From positions 496,001-560,000 of the forward strand of contig NZ_WMCD01000002.1 in NCBI RefSeq assembly GCF_010994275.1: a stretch of DNA of 64,000 nt, given 5' to 3'. Shown piece after piece: positions 26,481 to 33,162 of this stretch; position 1 is the first letter of the stretch, and the number at the start of each line of letters is the position of its first letter. This DNA comes from Cyclobacterium jeungdonense (GTDB lineage: Bacteria > Bacteroidota > Bacteroidia > Cytophagales > Cyclobacteriaceae). A program made the position numbers and the translations under genes. The notes beneath the pieces were generated by a model that was not told the origin of the DNA, ran no database searches, and saw nothing but the letters and a program-made list of their open reading frames with translations.

Positions 26481-26933
26481 TTATTGATCATTTTTCACTA
26501 ATTCCCATAGCATCATCAAGGCTTTCAGTTTATCATGTGAGTGGATAGCAAAACCGGATTCCGTTTTTTTTAAGGACTTGATGGAACTTGTTGTATTTGG
26601 ATCTACCTGACTGAGTGACTTTAAAGACCAGTCATCATTAAAAAATTCAGTGATGTTGGAAAAGGCAATATTTGCGATTTCTGTCAATACCTTCTCCTGT
26701 GTTACCCCAATATTTTGAAGAATTTTCGATCCCTTTGCCTGAATGTATTTTTTAATGTAAGGTTTTGTAAGGTTTTCATGCCCTTGTTGCCTTGCAGAAT
26801 GTTCACTGTACCCTGCAAGTTTTGCCGCTTCTGTAGCATTCATTTTTGCTTCCCCAAGATAGTGCTCAGCAAAGTGGAGTTCTTTGGTGGTTAAATAGAT
26901 TTTATCCTGGCCAAGGTCGATCTCTGTTTTCAT
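26481..26933 (-). CDS. Phage terminase small subunit (TerS-like)
   Basis: 150 aa from the ATG at 26933, chosen because AAGGGATAAGAGA lies about ten bases upstream; a GTG at 26969 would add 12 residues. The N-terminal half has the TerS pattern: LTTKELHFAEHYL, then MNATEAAKLAGYS as a helix-turn-helix for pac/cos recognition, and HENLTKPYIKKYI. The C-terminal part KLKALMMLWELV is the typical oligomerisation/adapter end. TerS selects the DNA that a phage packages. A lone TerS without a large subunit, portal or capsid gene is a hallmark of satellites that redirect a helper phage's packaging to their own genome. It lies just downstream of the replication gene. Confidence 0.82.
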   Translation of the reverse strand: MKTEIDLGQDKIYLTTKELHFAEHYLGEAKMNATEAAKLAGYSEHSARQQGHENLTKPYIKKYIQAKGSKILQNIGVTQEKVLTEIANIAFSNITEFFNDDWSLKSLSQVDPNTTSSIKSLKKTESGFAIHSHDKLKALMMLWELVKNDQ

Positions 26934-26992
26934 AGCGCAATTTTCTCTTATCCCTTGTAACGAATTCACACTACATGCTAGGGGTGAAATCG

Positions 26993-27847
26993 TTACAATT
27001 GAATGAATTTTCTCCTTAAAAGTTCACCGAACTTCTCTTTGGTCCGCATATGGTGCTGCAGTAAGTATTTTTCGTATTGTTCTAGTTGGTAAGACCTAAC
27101 CCTTCTGTTTGATTTATTCCAGAAAGAAGGGTTTTTCCAGTTTGCCAACCTTATCTCATCTTTCCTAGAATTTTCCGCATTGGTGTAAATCAGTGGATCA
27201 ATCAGCAAGATATTGTCCCATTCACTGAGTAGAGAATGAAAGAGTTGACTCTGGTTGTCGTTCTTCTCCAGGTCTCCCAGGCAACCAATCCCTAAACGAT
27301 TAAAGAATCGGGCTTTTTTGGAAGAGAGCTCGTATCTCAATAGATGGGAAGAAAGCCTGTATTGCGCTGATTTGTTGTAAATTTTTACTTCATAATCCCT
27401 GTGGTTTGCGACGTAATGCTTTCCCGGAAAAACATACATATTTTTAAATGGGCTTCCATTATGTCGAACAAGTCCTGATAGAAGCATGTTGGGATCAGCA
27501 TCCATCGGTATATTCAAGCCCCATTCGAGATTAATGAGCGGCAATTTTCTCACATCAACCATTAACCGATCTGAAAGTCGCTGATTTGTTTCAGAAACTT
27601 CCGGCCAGGAAAAGTCATCATGGTTATGATGTCCCTTGTTTTTGTATTTGTGGAGGCTTCCTTTTATGTAGCCGTATCCTGCATTTTTAACTGAGATAAA
27701 AATCCCCTCCTCATCCAGAAACTTTTTTGTATCAACTTCCCCGGTACTGCAGTTTAGTATGGATTGAAATTCAAGGGCAGAGTTTTGCAAAAGCTGAGAA
27801 ATGACTCTTGAGTCCAATTTCACCTTAATTCCGCAAATCATCAGCAT
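26993..27847 (-). CDS. Replication-initiation-like protein (phage/plasmid Rep, gene II/X type)
   Basis: 284 aa, no signal peptide. The sequence resembles the Bacteroidota phage/plasmid replication protein family related to filamentous-phage gene II/X products: a strand-rich N-terminus with IKGSLHKYKNKG and NHDDFSW, NLEWGLNIP, then KIYNKSAQYRL and LRYELSSKKARFF, where Tyr and Lys residues in the YNKS region would be candidates for nicking chemistry. It probably starts replication of the excised element. Its start overlaps the end of the HTH gene by seven bases, so the two are co-translated. The family call rests on overall pattern, not on a catalytic motif I can prove. Confidence 0.65.
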   Translation of the reverse strand: MLMICGIKVKLDSRVISQLLQNSALEFQSILNCSTGEVDTKKFLDEEGIFISVKNAGYGYIKGSLHKYKNKGHHNHDDFSWPEVSETNQRLSDRLMVDVRKLPLINLEWGLNIPMDADPNMLLSGLVRHNGSPFKNMYVFPGKHYVANHRDYEVKIYNKSAQYRLSSHLLRYELSSKKARFFNRLGIGCLGDLEKNDNQSQLFHSLLSEWDNILLIDPLIYTNAENSRKDEIRLANWKNPSFWNKSNRRVRSYQLEQYEKYLLQHHMRTKEKFGELLRRKFIQL

Positions 27848-28179
27848 CTACCTTTTTTATTGAGGTAGGTTTCAGCCTCTTTTTCTATATCTGAATATGA
27901 TTTTCTGGCCCCCTTCTTCAAGTAACCCATCAACTCATTTCTAGAGAAATAGAGTCGTTTGGATCTTTTCATCACTGGCAATTCACCCCGGCTAACTTTA
28001 GAATAAATGGTAGGTACCTTTAGGTTAAGGAATTCGGCTGCCTCGTCAATGGAAAGAAGTTTTTCTTCTTGATTTTTAATGGGTTGGTTAGCGGACCTAA
28101 TAATTTTCTCAAGATGATCCAGCTTGTCAAGCATTCGGCCAACGGCCTCTGGTAGTTCTTCAAATGATATTTTCTTCAC
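27841..28179 (-). CDS. Excisionase-like HTH protein (HTH_17, MerR-like)
   Basis: 112 aa with a GTG start at 28179. A helical N-terminal region (LDKLDHLEKIIRSA) precedes a MerR-like HTH: LSIDEAAEFLNLKVPTIYS, KVSRGELPVMKRSKRLYF and a final recognition helix. This is the common excisionase/helix-turn-helix_17 protein found beside Rep genes in Bacteroidota integrative elements, where it acts as recombination directionality factor or as regulator of the replication gene it overlaps. The A-rich base runs around 28160-28200 may hold its promoter. Confidence 0.78.
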   Translation of the reverse strand: MKKISFEELPEAVGRMLDKLDHLEKIIRSANQPIKNQEEKLLSIDEAAEFLNLKVPTIYSKVSRGELPVMKRSKRLYFSRNELMGYLKKGARKSYSDIEKEAETYLNKKGRC

Positions 28180-28260
28180 TGCAAAGTATGTTTGGTTATA
28201 CTTTGCGAGTTAGGATACGGGTTTCCGCTTTTCTTCCGCTTTTCTTACGATTTTACGGCA

Positions 28261-29118
28261 CTACTGATTTTTTCCGTATTTATTTATTGTTCCATAGTAT
28301 TGAGGCTTACTGGTTTTTCGCATGTTTACAGCATTGTCATCTCTATATGGGTAAAAACAGGCTTTTATGAGATCAAAGAGGCTATCTGGTCGACGGTGTC
28401 CGGGATACTCTATTTTAAAGAAAAGCAGAAAAGTATAAATGACATTACCCTTTGGCGTATTGACGGATTTAATAGGCTTTAAAATCTTTGGTATTGAAAA
28501 GTCATTGGTAAAATAGAAGGTCACCCATGCGATTAATTTTTCATAGTCCAGAACAGATAATATCTGCTCATTGGTCCTGGGATCTGTTTTTAACATAAAT
28601 CTGAAGGCTTCTTCAACTTTTTCCTTAATTTCAGATTCTTCTTCAGACGTGTCAATATCAATAATTTCATCTGTTTGAATCCTTTTCAAATGAAATTCTA
28701 GCAGCTTTCGAGGACGATCTGAGAAACCACTAATCTCCCTTCGTTGCAGAACGGTTATCATCTCTTGAATGTGTTGAATTTTCAAGGCACCTTTTTCAAA
28801 TAAAAAGTAAATTATATTTTCCTGGCTCTGCCCTAAATTATCTTGTTTTTCAACGGATTTATTGGTAGCCAATTCATGGTTTAACCATTCAAGAAGTAAT
28901 TTGAAATTATTGGGTGCCCCATACCTAATTATTAGCCAAAAAAATCTTGAGTCTTGCCTTAAAGACATGGATTCATTAAACATTTCTATGAAATCAGAAA
29001 TAATATCTGGCGAATTCTCTAATCTATCTTTATCCTCTTTAACTACATCCTTCTGTTCTTGCTCGTAAAAATCTACATATTTAAATAGAAGTTCTTCGAA
29101 TTCAAGTTTTTCGCTCAT
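28261..29118 (-). CDS. Conserved-looking hypothetical protein of the element (285 aa)
   Basis: 285 aa, soluble, highly charged and mostly helical. It has an acidic segment IDIDTSEEESEIKEK around residues 180-195 and a C-terminal region with FYFTNDFSIPKILKPI and NTPKGNVIYTFLLFFK. I do not recognise a domain with confidence. Position between the integrase and the excisionase-like gene is where Bacteroidota mobile elements often encode a regulator of excision, and the C-terminal part has the look of RteC-like or similar accessory proteins, but this is only an analogy. It is AT-rich like the rest of the element. Confidence 0.55.
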   Translation of the reverse strand: MSEKLEFEELLFKYVDFYEQEQKDVVKEDKDRLENSPDIISDFIEMFNESMSLRQDSRFFWLIIRYGAPNNFKLLLEWLNHELATNKSVEKQDNLGQSQENIIYFLFEKGALKIQHIQEMITVLQRREISGFSDRPRKLLEFHLKRIQTDEIIDIDTSEEESEIKEKVEEAFRFMLKTDPRTNEQILSVLDYEKLIAWVTFYFTNDFSIPKILKPIKSVNTPKGNVIYTFLLFFKIEYPGHRRPDSLFDLIKACFYPYRDDNAVNMRKTSKPQYYGTINKYGKNQ

Positions 29119-29773
29119 AGACCTATTTAGATTTTATTGCAGGCATTCCCATTGGTTTAGTCCACAATTTTAGCGTGGACCTGGGTTATTTTTATACCTA
29201 ATTTTTTGTAGGCTTCTCCCCGACCACTAAATATACTTACTACATAAATTACTATTTTTTGACATTTTTTTCCTCCTTTTAATGGAGCTTTTTTTATTTT
29301 TTTGAAAAAATACTTAATTAAGATTAATTCTAAATAATTTTCGCCAATTCGGTAAAATTTTTGGATACTTATTTTTTCGAACTTCATCGTTTAATTTTTG
29401 GATTAACTCAAAAAACACCCAAATAAAATTTCTTTTGAAGAAGCAGAATCAAAAATACTCCCCATACTAAATCTCTATAAATTATACAAAAAGAGAAACA
29501 AATAATGGTAAATCATTCATTTCTCGAAATATTTATATTCTAATCTCCCTCATTCATAACTTGACATAACAAATTTTCGAATTATTTTTTCTAACAATAA
29601 AAGTGAAATGTTTTTCAAAACTCATTCTGTTTGGCATAAAGATTCTAGATTTTAAATGTCAATATTTTACAACATTTGATTAATCAGTTGTGTATAAATA
29701 TTTACTTTCCTTTTCACCACCAGTAAGCCCAATCCATTTACCTGGTCCAAAAGCATAAACCGCCTTTTTAACC
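29119..29773. other. AT-rich intergenic region of the element
   Basis: 655 bases. A 76-codon minus-strand frame at 29157-29387 (MKFEKISIQKFYR...) is low-complexity and Lys-rich and is not called. A short minus-strand frame near 29700-29768 reads AVYAFGPGKWIGLTGGE and could be a gene remnant. Promoters and an origin could lie here, but none can be identified. Confidence 0.35.
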
Positions 29774-31000
29774 TTAGTTTGCCTTCCTAAAACCGAATGT
29801 GAGAACATCTGTTTCCTTTTGAATTTGTTCCTTTTCAAAGCTATCCAAATAACTTTCTGTCACATCAACAGAGCTGTGGCCCAATAGCTCGCTAATCATT
29901 TCAATTTTAGCTCCTGAACGCTTTAAAACCGTGGCAAAACTATGCCTTGCAAAGTAAGTTGTTACGTTCTTTTTTATTCCTAATTCAGAAACTATTTGTT
30001 TGATGTACTTATTTATGATTTTAGTTAATTGCTGGTACGTTCCTCTTTCTTTCTCTGCATTCATTCCGGGTTGAAGGTGCGGAAAAATATAGGCATCATT
30101 TGAAAGGGAGGGTACCCCCCATTTTTTAATGATTTCTAAGGTTTCCGGTTTTAACGCCACCGAAATCGATTTACTTTGCTTTTTGCTTCTTACGGTTTTC
30201 GCCCTTCTATAAGTCAGCATATCACCGTCAATGTTTTCCCATTTAAGCAGACAAAAATCTTTCACATTCATGCCATTGCACAAATAAAGAAAAAGCCAAT
30301 AATCTTTTGCCATTTCTTTCGTAGTTCCCGGTTTGGCTTCATAGTTGTAAATTTTGGCTATTTCTTCAACCGTCAATGCTTTTTTAATATTCCTACCTGT
30401 TGGAATAGAATATTTATTTTTCCCTTCGCCAAACGGATAAATGCTTTTATCAATATTTTGAATGTTGTAAATGGCTCTTAAACTTCTGAGGTATATGCCA
30501 ACAGTAGAAACACTTTTGTTACTTTCAAGCATCCAACTCTCATATTTTTTTAAGAGGCTGGGCGTTACCTCTGCAAAAGTCAGATCCTTTTTGTAACTCA
30601 CCAGGCTATTTTTTGCACATTCATAGCTTACAGCAGTCCCTAACCTTTTTTCGGCTTTCAATTGGGCTATATACTTTTCAAATGCAAAGGAAACACTATT
30701 TTGCGTGTTTCGCTGTTCAAAAAACTGTTCTTCAAATGCACCGAAAGTAAATACGTTGAGGGTTTTTATGGTATTTACAGCCTTGGTATAAAAATAGTTT
30801 AGTTTTAAATGGATTTCTTTTTGCTCTTCATTTCTTCTTTTGTTTTGCATCACCTTTTGAAATTCATCAGGCGTTAAATCAATCCCGGTTGAAAAGTATT
30901 TGCGTTTCCGGTTGAAGGTAATTTTAATTTTAACGGAACATTTGCCGTTTTTCTTTGGTCTCAGTTCATCCAAATAAATACTTGCATCGGCTGTTTTCAT
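29774..31000 (-). CDS. Tyrosine recombinase (site-specific integrase, Bacteroidota type)
   Basis: 408 aa. Domains in order: arm-binding region (residues 5-50, SIYLDELRP, KYFSTGIDLTPDEF), SAM-like core-binding domain (about 100-200) and catalytic domain (205-400). Catalytic residues visible are R352 and H353 in YFARHSFAT, H375 in LGHSS and Tyr384 in ESYLDSF. The position of the first catalytic Arg reads CNGMNVKDFCLLKW, with no Arg, as in IntDOT of CTnDOT. It is adjacent to attR (163 bases) and reads inward, and the att core is tRNA-Asn, so it is the integrase of this element. Confidence 0.93.
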   Translation of the reverse strand: MKTADASIYLDELRPKKNGKCSVKIKITFNRKRKYFSTGIDLTPDEFQKVMQNKRRNEEQKEIHLKLNYFYTKAVNTIKTLNVFTFGAFEEQFFEQRNTQNSVSFAFEKYIAQLKAEKRLGTAVSYECAKNSLVSYKKDLTFAEVTPSLLKKYESWMLESNKSVSTVGIYLRSLRAIYNIQNIDKSIYPFGEGKNKYSIPTGRNIKKALTVEEIAKIYNYEAKPGTTKEMAKDYWLFLYLCNGMNVKDFCLLKWENIDGDMLTYRRAKTVRSKKQSKSISVALKPETLEIIKKWGVPSLSNDAYIFPHLQPGMNAEKERGTYQQLTKIINKYIKQIVSELGIKKNVTTYFARHSFATVLKRSGAKIEMISELLGHSSVDVTESYLDSFEKEQIQKETDVLTFGFRKAN

Positions 31001-31017
31001 AACCTTGATTTAAAATG

Positions 31018-31037
31018 TAACACGTTTGTAACACAAA
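31018..31037. repeat. Element-end repeat, right copy
   Basis: GTAACACGTTTGTAACACAA matches 11680-11699 at 19 of 20 positions. It lies between the integrase start and attR and is a candidate arm-type site. Confidence 0.6.
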
Positions 31038-31162
31038 CTTAGCATAATAACACAAAGTAAACAACAAGTATTAAGTAAAATAAAAGGGATAAAATAAAGG
31101 TTTTGAGGGGTTTGAGTGATACTTATTAATATTTTCTATATTCTTAGTTTGTGTTTGATTTA

Positions 31163-31208
31163 TGACTGTTAATCAGAGGGTCCTTGGTTCGAGCCCAAGA
31201 GGAGGAGC
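31163..31208 (+). repeat. attR: 46-bp copy of the tRNA-Asn 3' end
   Basis: Identical over 46 bases to 11587-11632. The identity stops abruptly at both ends (TTTA before it here, CATC before it in the tRNA). It is directly followed by a terminator and the GIY-YIG gene. Confidence 0.92.
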
Positions 31209-31236
31209 AAAAACCTGCCAATGGCAGGTTTTTTTA
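31209..31236 (+). terminator. Terminator next to attR (original tRNA-Asn terminator)
   Basis: AAAACCTGCC (31210-31219), loop AAT, GGCAGGTTTT (31223-31232), then T. The same hairpin follows the third att-like copy at 38686-38712, so it is probably the original tRNA-Asn terminator. Confidence 0.85.
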
Positions 31237-31247
31237 TATATTTATGC

Positions 31248-31514
31248 ATGGATCAGCATTATGTATATATCCTTTATTCTGAAACCATCGACAAGTATTA
31301 CGTTGGTCAAACGGAAGACACGGAAAAGCGACTCAGTTTCCACAATGATCCCGAAAAGAACAACATCTGGACGCAACGCGGTATTCCATGGGTGTTGAAA
31401 ATTTCAATAGCCTTTCCCTCACGCACCGAAGCAATCAAAGCGGAAAGATTCATTAAAAGTCAAAAATCCCGAAAATTTATCCGAGAAATCATTCTGAACG
31501 GATGGAAAAAATGA
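31248..31514 (+). CDS. GIY-YIG nuclease domain protein
   Basis: 88 aa from the ATG at 31248. An upstream ATG at 31221 lies inside the terminator and is rejected. The protein starts YVYILYS and continues KYYVGQT, the two halves of the GIY-YIG signature in its common YVY-YVG form, followed by KRLSFHN (conserved Arg/His) and a Glu in EAIKAERFIKSQKSRKFI. This is a single-domain UPF0213-type member of the family (about 80-100 aa), usually of unknown cellular role and thought to cleave DNA. It lies directly downstream of attR. A decayed second copy with the same upstream att and terminator occurs at 38722. Confidence 0.88.
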   Translation: MDQHYVYILYSETIDKYYVGQTEDTEKRLSFHNDPEKNNIWTQRGIPWVLKISIAFPSRTEAIKAERFIKSQKSRKFIREIILNGWKK

Positions 31515-31666
31515 GGGGGAGCATCTGATTCTCCTCAGTCTTGAAGGGGCTTTAGTTAGGGCCTAAGACTGGGACAATCAACTACTATAAAGAAACATTT
31601 TTCGCAAAATGTTGTACGGATAAATGCTTGATTCTTTTATCATCTGCCATCATTTTAAAAGCTAAA
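31515..31666. other. Spacer behind the GIY-YIG gene
   Basis: About 150 bases. CAGTCTT near 31537 and AAGACTG near 31564 form an imperfect hairpin. No gene seen. Confidence 0.35.
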
Positions 31667-31698
31667 GAGCTACGGATTAAATTCTGTAGCTTTTTTTT
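31667..31698 (+). terminator. Terminator of the GIY-YIG gene; target of a group IIC intron
   Basis: AGCTAC (31668-31673) / GTAGCT (31686-31691) followed by a run of eight T. A group IIC intron 5' end starts four bases later. Confidence 0.75.
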
Positions 31699-31701
31699 GT
31701 T

Positions 31702-31842
31702 GTGTGCCGTGCATGGCAATCCACTAGGTGGTGTAAGTCCACTGTGGGGGTTTGTAATCGCCAACCACTAGCCGAGAGCAAGGGTGTCCACCGTGAGGTG
31801 GAATCTGAAGGAAGCAGGAGGCAAAGCTCCGCCCCGTGGATA
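31702..31842 (+). ncRNA. Truncated group IIC intron (5' part, domain I)
   Basis: The sequence begins GTGTGCC, matching the group II 5' splice consensus GUGYG, and continues with the bacterial class C domain I landmarks GTAAGTCC, AACCACTAGCC, GCAAGGGTGTCC and GAATCTGAAGGAAGC in the right order. About 140 bases remain; the intron-encoded reverse transcriptase and domains V/VI are absent, so it cannot splice. Class C introns characteristically insert just after rho-independent terminators, which is where it lies. Its end is cut by the repeat cluster that follows. Confidence 0.8.
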
Positions 31843-31990
31843 TACCGGACTAAGCTGACCCCCCAATCCGGAGACTAAAAAAAGCGAAAAAGTAACTGTC
31901 AATCCGGCAGATGCTGACCCCTTGTTTTGAATAATCCGGAGCATACTGACCCCTCAAGGTCGACAATCCGGACCATATTGACCCCCCTAA
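31843..31990. mobile_element. IS21-like terminal repeat cluster (solo end)
   Basis: Four imperfect direct repeats of the form AATCCGG-ACATNNTGACCCC lie at about 31843, 31901, 31933 and 31974 (variants CCGGACTAAGCTGACCCC, CCGGCAGATGCTGACCCC, CCGGAGCATACTGACCCC, CCGGACCATATTGACCCC). Multiple internal repeats at each end are a feature of IS21-family elements, where they bind IstA. No istA or istB gene is present, so this is a solo end or remnant. The IS21 assignment is inferred from repeat architecture. Confidence 0.55.
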
Positions 31991-32250
31991 ATGGATTTTG
32001 GTTTATCAGAGAATCCCCTGCTCTCGGACTGTTCTTCATTCCTCCGATCCTCGCTTCGGCTGTTCCTAATTTTATTTTAGTGTTTAATGCCTCCGGCAGG
32101 TGGGAGAAATAAAATCCCTCAGCCCGTGTTTGGCTCGCCTGCACCCCTCATTCCGCACGTTCAGTCGCATTACATGCTCTTCATGAACGGCTCCATTCGG
32201 ACTCGCAGGCGGCTCGCATATAACCCTGCCGCCATTTTCTAACCCCCTGG
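31991..32250. other. GC-rich stretch, nothing recognised
   Basis: About 260 bases, less AT-rich than the genes on either side. Frames are open on both strands but show no protein-like pattern. Probably leftover mobile-element DNA. Confidence 0.3.
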
Positions 32251-32273
32251 CCCCGGGATCATCCGGGGTTTTT
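32251..32273 (+). terminator. Terminator-like hairpin before the small paralog genes
   Basis: CCCCGG (32251-32256) / CCGGGG (32263-32268) followed by TTTTT. It insulates the next genes from upstream transcription. Confidence 0.65.
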
Positions 32274-32460
32274 AAGGTTGCTGTACCAGCATGAAAAAAT
32301 AAATGTGACAGGAAACCTTCAACATATGGAATCTTTAATTTTCTTTTTCTAAGATATTCGAAGCTACTTCGTTAAATTCTTATAAGTGTAAGCTTAAATG
32401 TCATAAATACTTACTATTTATTGGTATATTCAATTCTTATTAAACTTTAATCCTTCTTTT
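32274..32460. other. Leader region of the giant-protein cassette
   Basis: 187 AT-rich bases before the first small gene. It should contain the cassette promoter, but no exact Bacteroidetes consensus pair is seen. Confidence 0.35.
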
Positions 32461-32736
32461 ATGACTATGGCTGACCCGTTCCATAATGTCACCGTGTTAA
32501 CCAGCAACAATACCGATATAAAATTGGCGGAGAAATTGAGCGGCAATGTGACCTCCCTCCAAGACCCAGAATATGCCTTTTTTTTGGGAGCGTTCAATGA
32601 AGGTCGATTGCAGCGATATCTAAACCAAGATTTGAAACTTGTAGGGTATCACTTGGAACAAAGACAGCCGATAACCATCGTCATGAGGTTGGAAAAGGTA
32701 ACATCCAAGGGCCTTAAATTCTGCCGTATCCCATAA
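32461..32736 (+). CDS. Small protein A of the giant-protein cassette (91 aa)
   Basis: 91 aa; ATG at 32467 (MADPF) is an alternative start. No signal peptide or membrane helix. It aligns along most of its length with the next gene: both have V-T-V/R, then KL.G.V-S/F-DPE/NPN, then F.LG..N...L.R.....LKL.GY, and both end with a strand M.L...T/DGLKF/LTF. So the two are diverged duplicates of one small alpha/beta domain. I do not recognise the family. It stands 41 bases before its paralog and ~430 bases before the 1665-aa gene on the same strand, suggesting one transcription unit in which the small proteins serve the giant one as chaperone, immunity or binding subunit. Confidence 0.65.
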   Translation: MTMADPFHNVTVLTSNNTDIKLAEKLSGNVTSLQDPEYAFFLGAFNEGRLQRYLNQDLKLVGYHLEQRQPITIVMRLEKVTSKGLKFCRIP

Positions 32737-32777
32737 ATAAAGTATCAACCGACCAAACATCCAATCCATATAAACCA

Positions 32778-33056
32778 ATGCCAGATTTTACAAGAGTAAA
32801 AGTAACCCGTGCCACTTATGAAGAGCTGGCAACCAAGCTAAATGGCAATGTTGACAGCTTTGAAAATCCAAATAGGGCCAGCCTTGAAGGGAACTTCAAT
32901 ACCCTTGAGTTGACGCGTTTTATCGGAAAGGAACTTGAATTGTCCGGGTACGCCACAGATGCGCCTAGCTTCCCTAGAAGTATAAGCATGGTACTTGATG
33001 GTGTAGAGGACGGAAAATTGACTTTCAAATCATCCGCCCATAAATCGGGTGATTAA
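32778..33056 (+). CDS. Small protein B of the giant-protein cassette (92 aa), paralog of A
   Basis: 92 aa, soluble, no signal peptide. It shares the pattern of small protein A: ELATKLNGNVDSFENP corresponds to KLAEKLSGNVTSLQDP, and GKELELSGYATDAP corresponds to NQDLKLVGYHLEQR. Conserved Leu/Val spacing and the Gly-Tyr turn indicate the same fold. The C-terminus differs (KSSAHKSGD tail). It lies 107 bases upstream of the 1665-aa gene. Function unknown; keeping two diverged copies next to one very large protein argues for a specific structural or immunity role. Confidence 0.65.
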   Translation: MPDFTRVKVTRATYEELATKLNGNVDSFENPNRASLEGNFNTLELTRFIGKELELSGYATDAPSFPRSISMVLDGVEDGKLTFKSSAHKSGD

Positions 33057-33162
33057 TAGATGTTCATAGCTACCGCAAGTAGGAGAATTAGACCTTACAA
33101 ACATAAAGGGGGATAACCCCTAACATTTGGCATTCTTCGATACAAAACCAAAATAACAAACT

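Noticed and set aside
29157..29387. 76-codon minus-strand frame upstream of the 285-aa gene
   Set aside because: Lys/Ile-rich, as expected from AT-rich DNA; no domain or leader.
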